Shown: positions 1 to 14,224, counted from the stretch's first letter. The stretch: 64,000 bases of DNA from Gigantopelta aegis (GCF_016097555.1 NC_054704.1:79238391-79302390); one strand, 5' to 3'. The notes: generated by a model from the letters alone, not told the origin. Numbers and translations are program-made.

Positions 1-567
1 ATGTTTCTCCATGTATTGCTGACCATTTTTGCTGATACAAATGTTGGCACGTGTGGTTTTGTCCAACAGTTTATTATAATGGATGACAAAACAGTTTGGT
101 GAACAAGAATTTAGTATGATTATGTATATATTAAATTCAAGTATGACACATGAGGTGAAGAAAATTGTCTAACATACTCATTTGAGTACGTCTTCTGCTA
201 TATACGTACATGTGTGTTGATGGTTGTGCTGAATTCCTCACTTATTGATGCGGTCTTTGGTAACAATTAGAATTATATCAAAGATTAAACTAATTTATGT
301 TTGAATGACTGTATGTATCTAAGCATTCTCTGCTGGATAAAAGCTTGTATATTTGCTGATTATTAATCATATCTATTGTCATATTTGTTTACTTTATAAA
401 AAAAAAAGGCTTTATTATAAACTTCTTTTGTTTTACTTATTTTTATTAGTGTTGTTGTTTTCATGGCAGCTATAACCTGACTGAAAATTATGTTATTTAA
501 TGTTATATACTTAGTTTATTCAGGGCTTTTTCTCATTGCTGTCAACTCTCATTACTACTATATCAGT

Positions 568-599
<32 letters not shown>

Positions 600-2180
600 C
601 GTCACAAAACTAATCTCCCATGGCCCAATCATTCACATACACTATTACATGCTTTATTGTCTTGGACAAAAGACACAGTTAACATTTAACCAAAAACATT
701 TACATCTTTTTATGTACAACTTCCTTTAAATTGGGAATCCAAATTTTAAGAACAAATTCTGGTGGTTCTCCGGGCTTCTTTTTTCATGTCTAATTTCCTT
801 ATTTTATAATAGACACCAATTTCTTTTATAAATTATTCTTTAATACTTCAGATTTTTGGGGTGTTTTCTTTAATTATTATTGTTGTGCATGTAAGAAGGT
901 ATGTATACTTCTTGGGAATTTTGTTTTTTTATAAAAACATTAAAATATAAACAGAGCAGAGTTTCTTTGAGGGAAAATGTTAACTACATAATAATACTCC
1001 ACAATAATCCTGTGTCCAACCTTCCACACACTTTGAAACTGCCAGTTTTTAACATTTCAATGTTTTTTGTTTTATATATTTTAAAATTAAATTTCATACC
1101 CTTGAGTTTTTCATGATTGAAGTGATTTTTGTCGGATCCCTGACCTGTTTGTTTTTTTCCATCACAGAAAGTCGGTCCAGAAATCATTTTCTGTCCTGAC
1201 GCTTTTCACACCCATAGTAAATAAATCATTCATTTAGAGATGAAAATGTGTTTGTGCTTGTTGTTGGAGCAGAAAGCTTGCTGTAGACCCTTACTTTCTA
1301 AGACCATGCAGATTTTCTTTGTTTTTGTGGGGTTTTTTGGTCCAGTCACTTCATTCTAGTTTACTGGCATTAAATAATATTTTCTGTCTATATCGCATGT
1401 GATCATATCAGAAACTTGACACGTGTCGTAATGTCTTGCCAAACCAGGATAGTCTTTAGTTTATGTCATCATCCAGATTAAACTTGTCAGATTTTTAGAG
1501 TAAGGTAAACAAGCCCACTGAGCATTAATCATAATAAACATATTTAATAATCATCTGTAACATTTTTATTTATTACCCTTAAGAGTATATTTTGCACATC
1601 CCTGTAAATACTTAAGATTTACTTACATTTGTATATGTACTGAATACCACTGTAACACAGTGACATATGTTTACTTAAGATATTCTGGAAAATATGAATT
1701 AAGCTACGCAAGGTTTTTTGTTATATTGTTGCTTGTACAACTACATGTATGTTGAAGTCAACCTATTTACGTTCTTTCTTGTTTTAAAAAAAAAAAAAAA
1801 AATGTGCTTGTAAATAATACTGTACATGTGCACACTTAATGTGGTTCATTTGATTATGAACAACTACAATGCTTTAAGTTAAGAACCTTTTTTTTTTTTT
1901 TAGTAAACTTAATTGACCCCCAAAGGTTATTTTAAATATTTAATAATTTAATGTGCCTAGATATTTTCTTGACCCGTGTATAATCCGTTACGAGTTACGA
2001 ATACTCCAAAAATAAAAATCAGTGGAGTTGGTTACATTAAAGATTTATTCTTTTCATTAGATTGTTACCGGTACATGTATGGGAGCAAAATATTCTTTTC
2101 ATAGATTGTTATAGGAGCAGAATATTGCTCGTGAAATGTTTTGCTGGTCTACTTAGAATTTATTTATTTTATTACGTTAG
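1..2180. other. non-coding stretch, probably intron of the gene ending at 2303
   Basis: I see no exon, RNA gene or recognisable mobile element here. The sequence is AT-rich with short A and T runs, a (TTA) run just downstream at about 2338-2359, and one very long G run at 569-598. Because a terminal exon with a splice acceptor follows at 2181, the simplest reading is intron sequence of a + strand gene that begins before the window. Confidence 0.4.
569..598 (+). repeat. poly(G) run of 30
   Basis: Thirty consecutive G bases in AT-rich surroundings. Similar C or G runs recur at 21406-21431, 22676-22704, 26787, 37832, 39881 and 41388. Run length is probably unreliable in any assembly. Confidence 0.9.
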
Positions 2181-2303
2181 AGAGACCAGCCTGTCGGAGA
2201 ATGGGCTGATGCTGCTGCTGCTGTAAACAGTAGTGTGTGGAGACTGATCGAAAGTGAAATTGAGGTTCAGAGAATTCGTATGGATTTGACTGAGAATTGT
2301 TAA
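2181..2303 (+). CDS. last coding exon of an unidentified gene
   Basis: A T-rich tract ending in ACGTTAG at 2180 looks like a splice acceptor. It is followed by 40 open codons and a TAA at 2301-2303. The peptide starts RDQPVGEWADAAAAV and ends with the charged stretch SEIEVQRIRMDLTENC, which could form an amphipathic helix. I do not recognise the family. An AATAAA at 2651 would suit as poly(A) signal. The gene is convergent with ASNSD1, whose stop lies at 3126. The call rests on the acceptor, the coding-like composition and the poly(A) site. It could instead be a chance open stretch. Confidence 0.45.
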   Translation, partial: RDQPVGEWADAAAAVNSSVWRLIESEIEVQRIRMDLTENC

Positions 2304-2650
2304 CATTTTTGTACAAATGCATTTCTCTTCATGACATTATTATTATTATTATTATTATTGTGTACCAACATAAACTGATTTTATGCTCAAATGTGTAGTT
2401 CTCTTCTTTTTTGAAGTATGAATGTTTTTATTTGCGACATTTTTATTCACCAGAAGTGGGAAGGAACGTTTAATGACATATTTGCTCATTTTAAACAGCA
2501 TGTAACATACTGATATGTCAACACTTGAGACCCAGCAACAATTTGTGTTTTATTTAGCTCGTTATCAGATCCAAAATCCCGAATTTTGGAAACATTCATG
2601 ACAAATTAGTTTTGCTTTTCAAATTCAGTACCACCAAAAAAATATAATAT

Positions 2651-2656
2651 AATAAA
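2651..2656 (+). terminator. candidate poly(A) signal AATAAA
   Basis: AATAAA lies about 350 bases after the TAA of the exon at 2181-2303, in an AT-rich stretch. Position and strand fit that gene. Confidence 0.35.
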
Positions 2657-2732
2657 ATAATGATGGTGTAAATTTAATCAATTTTTAACACTGGATAAAG
2701 ACCGTGAATTACGATGTACTTATTCATGTAAA

Positions 2733-3060
2733 GGGGCGGGACGGACGTAGCCCAGTGGTAAAGCGTTTGCCTGATGTGTAGTCTGTCTAGGATCAATCTG
2801 TCAGTAGGCCTATTGGGCTATTTCTTGTTCAAACATATACCAGCCGTGTTGCACTAGCTGGTATATCAAAGGCTGTAGTATGTACTATCCTGTCTGTGGG
2901 ATGGTGCATATAACAAATCCCTTGCTACTAATTGAAAAATGTAGCAGGTTTCCTCTATGACCGACTATGTGAAAATTACCAAATATTTGATATCCAATAG
3001 CCAATGATTAATAAATCAATATGCTATAATGGTGTTGTTAAACAAAACAAAACAAACTAA
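2733..3060 (+). mobile_element. tRNA-derived SINE, GGGCGGGACGTAGCCC head, AAACAAAAC tail
   Basis: The head has a pol III A box-like stretch (TAGCCCAGTGGTAAAGC) and a weak B box. The shared core (ACTATCCTGTCTGTGGGATGG, CATATAACAAATCCCTTGCT) follows, and the tail is GTTGTTAAACAAAACAAAAC. It sits exactly between the 3' ends of two convergent genes. Confidence 0.85.
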
Positions 3061-3061
3061 C

Positions 3062-3067
3062 TTTATT
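3062..3067 (-). terminator. candidate poly(A) signal of ASNSD1
   Basis: On the minus strand AATAAA lies about 60 bases after the ASNSD1 stop, directly beside the SINE at 2733-3060. This implies a very short 3' UTR. Confidence 0.4.
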
Positions 3068-3125
3068 CAGATGTTTATCACAACACTGACAAAATATTTA
3101 TAATATTTTTATATGGTTAATAGCA

Positions 3126-6100
3126 TTAATGATCAGTAAGTCTGGTACAAATGTCTGATGCTTTTTCCTTGCTGTTTTCCATCTTGGCAATCCTTGATCC
3201 AAACTGTATTGCTCGTTTGGGAAGAACAGCAGTAGAATACAAACCCAGTTCGTATGCAGCCAGTCGTAACACGAGCTTCTCTCCTAGACCACGAGGCAAA
3301 CGTAGATCGGCCTAAAAACAAGAAGAAGTTTTTGTGTTTTTTTAATTAAGAAGTTTAAAGATGAATTAATGCATGTTGAACAATTTCCTAGCATGAAACG
3401 TCCGTTACTGGGTGGAAAAGAAAGAATGATTGATGATCAAAATTAGGGTGGGTTTTTTTAATTCTAAAAATTATTAATAAAATGGTGTAAAGAATTGTGA
3501 AGAGTTCCATCTATGAAGACCCATTGATTAACATAAACATGATTTAATTTAAAAATTCAAAAATACTAATCAGTTTTTAGAGCTGTGGTACAGAAATAAT
3601 GATTAAACTATGCAAAAACAACACAAATTTATCACTTGGTGTTACAACACAAAGTATTTTTGTATTTATCTTACCCATGTACATGTACATCAATATGTTA
3701 AATTTGCTCCATGTCGGTTAAATTATATTGTTTCTTACCTTGAGGTGCATAGGAAGAGATCCAAGATAACTGACAACATGCTCATCCAAAAATGGGATAC
3801 GAGATTCTTTCCCATGATCTGCAATAATTCTGTAAACGAAAAGAAAATATTCAACTTCATACAGATTTAATAGATTTAAATATTATCTATTTCAGAACAA
3901 CTAATCTAATTTGTTGGTCATCTTGGATACGCATTTTAATAAACCTCTTTCACATTTCCATTGCTATTATTTACAACTTGGGGGGTGGGGGGGGGGACAT
4001 GATTGACAGTTGTCATGAGCGTCATGAGTAGCTTCGTAGGAGCTGTGAATCTCTAGTGACTAACGTACATATTTCATATCAGATGGTAAAATGGCTGCAA
4101 AAACAGTCTACTAAAGTTTACATCGGAATGGTTTAAGACAAAAAGCAGTGAAACATTAACTTAGACCATGTCTCTGGAGCCGCCTGTCAAGGGTTTTAAC
4201 CACTCAAAATTAAAAAGATTCATACAATAAAATTAACTTAAGTGGATTGTGTTTGCTACTTTTAACGATTGGAATTATAGTTAAATATTCACATGGATTT
4301 CCAGTGATGTTTAATTCTCCATATGTATGCCTCCCTTTCCCACAAAAAACCCAACAAAACCCTTACCTCACCCTCACACAGACCTTTATCATAGCTCTAT
4401 TTTCCCCTTATCGTTTCATTAGAAAAAGACCGCTGTACAAACACTGATCAATGCTACATGTCTATCAACAAATTATTAATTTATTTATTTATTTTATTTT
4501 ATTTTATTTTATTTTATTTTCACTATCATTTATATCAGATACGTACAACTTTACTTGAAATAACATCTGATATTTACGAAGTTTTAAAACATATATTTAT
4601 TTATTTTATTTATATATAAACTGACGATCAAAAGAAAGTATACCAATTATTTGTTCAAAGTATTAAAAACAACACAAAACACAAGTTGATGCAAATGTTA
4701 TATTTTGAAAGTATAATAATTTGGCGATAAATAAACACGAGTATACTCGATAAAACCCATAAAATGATAATATCACAGTGCACAACAGCACTAGGGGTGA
4801 AATGTGCGATTTCATAAAGGACCACTATGGACCCGACGTCAGACAGAGTTTGTTAAGTGCCTAATGACGACATCACGTATTGCCCTCCACTCCTGCCTCA
4901 GTGCCTGTACCAACTGATCCCTGTTCAGTGGAGGGTTGGGATAACGTCGAATTTGCTGACGCTGACTGGAATGCTGTGTGTTTGTAAACACTGCATGGCT
5001 TTTAACCACGTGTTATGACGACTTTATTTACAAAGTAAATCTAATCAGATTATTGATAAAACACTAAAACAACCTGAACATGTATGCACAATTTATGCGG
5101 CTGTTACAATGCCCCCACCTTAATTATGGATTTGGTCCCCAAATGGAGAGCAAAGAGCAAGTTACATGTGAACTAGTATTTGAATAACTTAAGCATAAAA
5201 TACATCTTGCTTCCTGACAGAAACACTTTAAATGGTAGAACAAAGTAGGCCCCTAACAAGTATTGAAACAAACTGTATGTCTCGATCACAAAATTATGAA
5301 CACAACACACTCCATATATATTTATTTTCCTTGTTTGATTCTTACTTTATTTACACTTTATATTGGTCATATACAACTTCATACGAAATATCTGGTATTT
5401 ACAAAGTTTTAAAAATATTTATTTATTTATTTATTAGGCCCTATTTCTTCTTTTTCATTCACCATTTTAATTATTTTGGCTTAAATTCAGGCTTTTGTTG
5501 ATTGTCCGTCATCCGAGGCATTACTTAATATGTTTTCTTCCAAAATTCAAACGAAGTACCTTATGACTGCGCATAATAAACCCTCGTGAGTTTACAATAA
5601 AGAGACCATCCTGAGTTTGTAGCCATATTATCAAGCTGTCGGCTAGTCTAATCTGTTTCAAATAAAACTTGCATGTTTCTTAGGCTAAATAAACTTGCTT
5701 CGAATATAAATAGCAATACAATTACATTCATGACCATTCTCAGGTCAGTAGCAACCAAGAAGCCGGAGGGCGGGGGGACTAGCCCCACTTTTATAAACCC
5801 GGTTTAAAATATGGTTTTTGTCCACCACCCCCCAACTAGACTGTCCATCCACTACAGATTACAGATGTGCCCTCTCCCCCCCACACACCCCCAACTCCAG
5901 ATATCGTTCCTACGGGCCTGATTCTAATGTTTTATAATACCGTAGCTCAAATTTCATATGTATCATTTAATTTTATTCCAAATACCAAATAAAATTTTAA
6001 ATAACTGGGTGAAAAGAAATCCCGACAAGAATCCTGAATGTATTTATCCGTATAATGCTTTATAAATATTTAAATTGTGTTAAATATGATAAATATCTGC

Positions 6101-9100
6101 ATACATACATGCACGCACACATTAATATTATTTCAGCTCGGCTATTTTTGCAAGATCTTGCGCGAGTTCACGGTTAACATCCATGAGTTGCTCCGCGACA
6201 CGGACATGCGCAGTGAAATATGAAAGAGGTCTATTGAGAGAGAACATGTACTAATGTAATTCATTTACATTCCTTTTGGTGCAGTAAACATCTACATGTG
6301 TGTAGGTAAAGATGAATAAAGAATTTAAACGAGTACCGGTGAGGTACATGATATGCCCAACAGGAGTTTGATGGAATACCATATCTGTATTAATGAATAT
6401 GTTACGGGTATGATTCAATTCTAATTGTGTGCAATTTTTGCAATGGGATGGATGAACAGTTTGTTTTGCATCAACCATCATCCCAATTTGTTCCTACATG
6501 TGAGGTTTGATGGTCCTGTATGCATCTGTATGCAAGATACATGTATGGACCGGATACGGATTTACTGTTATGTACAGTAGACCGTGAAAAGTAAGACACA
6601 GTGACCTAGTAATAGTACGCGATGCTACCATCCCAAGTTGTTCCTACATGTGAGGTTTGATGGTCCTGTATTGATCTGTATGCAAGATATGGTCCAGATT
6701 TACTGTTATGTGCAGTAGACCGTGAAAGGTAGGTCACAGTGACCTAGTAATAGAATGCGACACACCGCCATCCCAAGTTGCTCCTACATGTGAGGTTTGA
6801 TGGTCCTGTATGCATATGTATGCAAAATATTGTCCGGATACGGATTTACTGTTATGTGCAGTAGACCGTGAAACATGGGTCACAGTGACCTAGTAATAGT
6901 ATGTGACACACCATCATCCCAAGTTGTTCCTACATGTGAGGTTTGGTGGTCCTGCATGCAAGATATGGTCTGGACAAGGAAAAAGTTAACAGACAGACGT
7001 AAGGAGGGACGGACAACGCCATACCATAGATGGGTGTATAAAAATAATTTTAAAAATATTTCAACAATGAAAATAATACCTGTCATCACGGCCAAGATTT
7101 CTGGCTGATATTCTTGTAATTTCAAGGTCTGTTTCTTTTATGATACCAGGCCATCCTTTCTCTCTAGAACACAAATTAAAATTTGCTACACTTGTTGCAA
7201 CATTAAGGTCAATGAACTATTTCATACAATAATATTTGTTCTCAGTATCATGGCTGATGCCATTTTGAACTCGAGGGACTTTCCCATCTGTATATGCTCT
7301 CAATCTAATATTAATAAATACTTGGCTCCCCTATTCCTTAGCAGAGATAGCTCTTAATAACATCATTAATTATATTTAAATGGAATCTTAATTAAACCAC
7401 CAGTTTCAGACAAGTCAAAACAGATATGCTGGTAGAAAAACATATACATGTATGTTGCAATATTTTTCTCTTGAGATTAAATGAAGTAAAACATTACAAC
7501 ATGTATCACACCTGAATGTTGACCTGTGTCTTGAATAACCCGCTAGCTGCTCATCCGCACCCATTCCACACAGAATGACCTGTCAAAAAAAACAAAATCA
7601 CAGTCACTTTTTTCCCTACACTTCACAGGGGACTCTCCATTTAAGAGGTGTGATAGGTCATAGGAACAATCACTCTTGGTGGACCCAATGGAGTTTTTCC
7701 TGGTCCCAACCAGAGCCTCAGGACTGATATACATGTACCAAAGACTGTGTGATATGTGCTTTCCCATCTTTGGTAAAAAGTTTGTTTTCTTTAACAACAC
7801 CACTAGAGCACATTGATTTATTAATCATCGGCTATTGCACGTCAAACATTTGGTAAATGTGATATATAGTCTTAGAGAGGAAACCTGCTACATTTTTCCA
7901 TTTATCTTTTATATGCACCATCCCAGACAGGATAGCACATACCACAGCCTTTGATATACCAGTCGTGGTGCACTGGTTGGAATGAGAAATAGCCCAATGG
8001 GCCCACCAACGGGCACTGATCCTAGACTTACCGCGCATCAAGCATGCTCTTTACCACTGGGCTACGTCCTGCCCCCACCTTTGGTCAAGTGTATATATTA
8101 AAGATCCCTTGATGCTGTCTGGTAGAGACGTGCACTATGTGGAAACAGTGGGTTTCCTCTCTTATACTCTAAGGTCGATGATGGGCATTCACACACAAGC
8201 TCAAGTCATGAAATGTATGCAAACACATTATTTTCATTTCAGATACGCATTGGAGATGCCAACTGTTGTTCATGAACATACACTAAGAAAAAACCCCACG
8301 TCACAATATTAATCCAGTTAACAAAATAATTATCTTAGAAGTCAAAATTTCAATTACCTTGGCATTACTTTTGAAAGTCTTTCCTTTGTTCGGCCCATTT
8401 CCCAGAATACCCTCACCCCTGGCCGCAAACCACACAGCACAGCCAATGCTGTCATCGAGAACAGAATTGAGTGGATAAATCAAACTGCTTACTCGCTGAC
8501 CCCTGAAATGAAAAAAACAACATCGGTCATCAAAGTAAAGTCTACAAAGATCATTCAGGTTACCAGAAGGTCACTAGGTGTTCAAATAGACAGCAGTGCT
8601 TAATTTTCAACAAAAGTCTCAACAGAACTATATTTTGCTCATAATTTACCTTTTACTTGATATTCCTGAATAATAAGAAATGACATATGAAGTTAAAATG
8701 GACACTGAAAAGCATCATGTCTGTCGAAGGATTTAACAGCAACCACAATAGGAATTGCAAACTTCAAAAATGTGTCACCAGGTTTTTATTTATGGTAACC
8801 TGAACTCTGGTTTCCAAGCTTATTTTGATGTCACATGATTTGCACTCAATAAACAGGTCTCTTATAATAACAGTATGTTACCTGAAAAGAAATATTTCAT
8901 AAATAATCATGATCTACTGACTGTTCTTTACCATATATTTAAAGAATTATTAAATACATATATAATAAATGTAATGGTAATTAATATTTATCCATTCATA
9001 AGTTGGGTGTTTAATTCTGAGAAATAAAGAAAAAACATCCTTACCTGAACTCTTGCAGCTCAGAATGAGTTACATTGACCTGCAATGACACAGGCAACCA

Positions 9101-12100
9101 TTATGTTTGGTAAGCCAAAGTAAATGGATCACAAAATTAATGAATTTATCAGTAAAATGCATATGGATTTCTTTTTATAGGTATTTTTCTGTATGAAAAG
9201 GTGTTCATAATCCCAAACAAGTACATCTAGTTTTTCATACATAAAAAAAATGAAAAAGAATTCACCAGTACTTTGTTATTTTTATTAATAATTTATAAGT
9301 CAAATATTCAGCTATCTGACACGTCAGTAAATATGTCTTGCTATAGTCGATTTTAAAAATGTCAAGGCACGTAAAAAGTTTTCTAAACCACAACAAATAT
9401 TTGAAAAACCTCAATAAAATTCCACTTCCTCTTTGGATTCAGTTCTGAAAGAGCCCTGTAGCCCGTAAGTCGATCTGGAACATCAAAGTTTTTCTCCCTC
9501 AGCTCATCATTTCTAAAAATAAACTAGAATTTACTTCTCATACAAAAATATTAAGAAGAATGCTTCAAATTAGAAAGCTGGTGCAATATGAATTAAAATG
9601 TGTATCAATAATTTACCATACAAACCTTTCCCAAATATTTCTTGTAATCTATAATGCAAAAATAGTTAAGATCTTTTATTGATTATTAAATACAAAAATA
9701 TACCTCTTAAAAAAACACAGTCACAATGTAATAGATGACAATTTTAAAAACAGACCTCTCAACATGTTGAAGTTTCTTGTCTTTCTTTTTGCTGGGTCCG
9801 TTCTTTGTCTGCTGCTCAAAGGCTACGTTCAACAGGTCAATGGATTCATCTGGTGGAATTACTCTGTCAGAAAGAACAAAGAATGTACAATCACTATTTT
9901 ATTTATATAAAAATAAAAATTAATTAGCATAATACTTTCTAAAACTCTCAAATAACATTCAAACCAGCCTTTCAAAGATTGTGTTTTTTAACCATGTATA
10001 CAAAAAGGGCAATATACAGATCTTTTGTGCATACATACAGCCTTCTCGATTGCAACCAATTTGGTCACTTATGCGACCATTTTTTTCATTTGGCGACTAA
10101 AACATTTTATACTATCTATATAAAAATACAAGTAGGCACCATCTGGCTCCTAGATGGACAAGTTAACATAGAGGGCTATAAATATGATTCTGAAGATTTT
10201 AACCTAAAATATAAGACAGACTTTTTGTACCAGATATGATACAGAAACGACTACAATAGGGTTCTTACTCATCCAAAAATATTGAGTGTTCATGGACTCA
10301 TGACTAAAAAGATCGAAGGTATAATCCAAATGAGAAGAGTCCATTATGAATTGTCATGAGAATTGTATAACAATTGACAACACAAAAATAACTGGTAGTA
10401 CAACAATGTGTTAAATAGAGGATACTACCCGAGTGTCTTGTGATATCATAATTTATCAGCACGAGTTGATAAAAGTATGCCGAGAATTTGGTACTTTTAT
10501 CAACGAGTGCTGATAAATTATGATATCACAAGACACAAGGGGTGGGGGTATTCTTTTTATCATCCATTATCATTGTTTTCATTTGCAACAGTTGTAAACA
10601 ATGTCAGTAATGTGGGTTGAATGTCAGTGGTAGACTCGTTAATTAGCAGAACGGCAGTGGCGTGACGTCACTAACGGTAAGTTTAGCGCTGAAACAAACA
10701 CAGTGACGTAACAAAGCATTGTCCTGTGATTAAAATTTGACCAATCAAGATTATAAGAAGCGATATTGCAAATTACAGTGCCAGTGATATCTTCTACAAA
10801 AAGCCTTTAGTGGATAATAAGATGTCTTATCTAGTGGTATTTCCAACGATTAATTATAATTTTTAAAAACTTATTATCAGCTGAGCTCTACCAATGTGAT
10901 GATCAAATACCATACAAAGATTTAGATTTCAGTACAGATGTAACAACCACCAGTATTAGCTCAACTGGCAAGATGAGTTGGAACCTGAAAATCCTTCAAC
11001 AAAATGCTAATAATATTAAAATACCTGTCTGCTAATGCTGCAATGATTGTGGAATCGATCCCTCCAGAAAATAAAATTGCTACATTGGACTGTAGCATCC
11101 CTTCCAGATGATCCATGTTTGATACAGATCGACAATTCTCACAGTCTTCAGTGTTTATCAATCCTTGAGCAGAGTTGCAATCATTGTCTGTTTTACAATC
11201 TTTTATACCATCTATAGCAAAAACATCTGCAAGTCTATCAGCTAATTCTGAATCTGTGTTGCAATGTTCAATGTTGGCCTGGTGTACCCTGTAATGGTTT
11301 CTTCTTCTTGGTAAATTAAAACTGCGTATTTTTACAGCAGACTGGAGTAAATTTAATAGTTGATTTGCAGCTTTTGCAAGAACATCATATTTTTCAATCA
11401 AATTTTGCAAATATTCTGTCATTGATTCTTCACTGTTTGTTATGTTAGGATCACATGAGGGAAGCGACCAATCACAAGGTGGCAATTCTGTGTTAAGTTT
11501 TGGCATCCAAGTTGAGATTTTGACACTTGTATCCATATATATCTTGATGTATGTAGAATTTGAATACAAACATCGTATGAGATCATCTACACTTGTCAAA
11601 GAGATTAGTGCAGATGTACCCGGCCATACAGCACCAGGCCATGGATATAGAGTCATACACTCAGGTGTACCAGTTAACATGCTTGACTCTACTGGAGGAA
11701 ACTGCAAACAGAAGAGTCCAATGGCTGGAACTTCTGAAAATTCCTGAAAGAAACAAATGCCAACTGTAATTATGTAGTTTTATCATCTTAATTTTATGAT
11801 TATAGAATACAATTTTGAATCCAGGTTATTTTAAGTTAAAAATGTATGGTTATATCTGCAATGAAATAATATTAAACATTTTGTTAATATAATAAAGTGA
11901 TTCTAATAAAAATAATTCTTTAATCTGAATGAAACATTATTAAATGTTTCAAAATTGTATCTGTGCAAAAAGAAGAGTTCAAAAGATATTGTAGAACGGT
12001 AACCCATGACAATACATCCCACTCTTTCTTAAGGAGGACTGGCACTTCAAAGATTGGTTTAACAAATCTCAACCTGTACAAGATGGTGCTTGACAGACAA

Positions 12101-14074
12101 TCAGACGATAATGAAAGCAGTACCCATGGTTTTACTTGGATGGAGGATAAACAGAAAACATCAGAGTTATCTTGTGGTAAATGCCACAGTAGACTTCTCC
12201 TTCCAAAGACGTCACGTCCAAACCACAGTTGACGACTCTTGGGCTGAATTAAGAGAGAAAGGAATACTTTATTTAACAACGCGCTCAGCTCATTTTAATT
12301 ATGGTTATTACGGTCAATTAATCCAAACATATGGTTAAGGACCATACAGATAATGAGAGAGGAATTCTGCTGCCACCATGTAATAGTCTATTCATTTCGA
12401 TTAGCAGCAAGGGATCTTTTATATACAGCATCCCACAGACAGGATAGCACATACCATGGCCTGGTGCACTGGCTAGAGCAAGAAATAGCCTAATGGTCCC
12501 ACCAATGGGGGTCAATCCTAGACCTATCGCGCATCAAGCGAGTGCTTTACCAATGGGCTACGTCCCGCCCTCTATTGTTAAGTCCCACACAGATAATGAG
12601 AGAGGAAATCACACAATGGGTTACTCTTTTTGATTAGCAGCAAGGGATCTTTTATATGAAGCATAGTACACACAGGATAACATAGCCTTTGTAAAGTGCT
12701 GGCTGGAACAAGAAATAGCCCAATGGGATCAATCCTAAAGTTGCCGTGCATCAGACTTTACAACAGGGCTAACCCCATCCCCTTGAAATAAGAGAGTGAA
12801 AATAATAACATTACCATTAAACAAGTACCTTATAGAGTTTCATAAAACTTTAAGCTAACTGACAACATGATGCTATGTTTTCTATTCAGGTTGTTATATG
12901 GAAGGGTAAGATATAGCTTTGTCAATGAGTTCTCACCCTTAGTGCATTGGTTTTTAAGATTAATTTGTGGATCCTTTGGGATTTTATCCCATTCCAATTA
13001 GTGTCTCACATATTAAATATCAGAGACTATGATATGTGCTATCCTGTTTGTAGGAAAGACTAAACAGACGGAATAGTGCATACATGCATTTGTTGCACTT
13101 TCTGTGATAAAACCAATTAGTAAATATATATAACATTCCTACATAGGTCAGTACTATACAACTTCATACTGGGATGTGTGTATTCACCTACATGTAATAA
13201 TCTGTTTCTAAACAAGTCAGCTGTTATTACCTGCCAAAATATGAATGTCCATGGGCCTTGAACTTTAGCCAAAGTAGAAATGATATGACTCGGTTCAAGA
13301 CATTGTATCAGCTGCTCAAACAAAACATGAGTGTCGTTTTTATCATCATCAATCTGAAAAATAAATAATGTAATTTAGAAACATTCAATTTTGAATTCTG
13401 CCATTATATTCCAAATTTAAGCTTGATACAACACAGTCTGTGAATGATCAGCATCAAATGATTTTAAAGAAAGCTTTAACTAAATTAAATTTTTTAAAAA
13501 TACACAATAAATGTTCAAATATAAGAATCACTCCAGTGTAGCTTACTCAAGTTTATTTAATGTCTGACCCTTAATTTTTTCACATCAGAGGTTTCTAATT
13601 GACAACAAACTTGAAATAAGGAAATTATCGAATAGTAGTACAGGTAAGTCTGGGTGTATCATAATACATATTATTTTCCTGCTAAACTCAGTATACCAAT
13701 AAATGATAATATTAATAATACTGCACTTCCCTAGTGATCACAATCCTGTGTTGTTGTGGGGGGAGGGGGGAGGGAAAGAAGGGGAATAAATCTAATTAAT
13801 GTGTACCTCAAAACCTCCAAATATTTCTCCATTCCACAGTAAATGTCCCTTGTTTTCATTTCCAACAGGTTGCTTTGTTCCAGTTCCACGGAGATGCAAA
13901 ACAAATCCAAACAAATGCAGAAAGTTATCATGGGAAATACTTGTAACATGGTGATCACTCAAGTCTGGACCGCGGTTTTGTAAGGCAGACTTCCTCCTGA
14001 TATGATCCTGAAAAAAACCCATAAACTTAATTCAATAAATTTATAATGAAAGTGAGACAGACACACACACACAC

Positions 14075-14142
<68 letters not shown>

Positions 14143-14165
14143 AGAGACAGACAGGGAGAGGGAGG

Positions 14166-14224
<59 letters not shown>

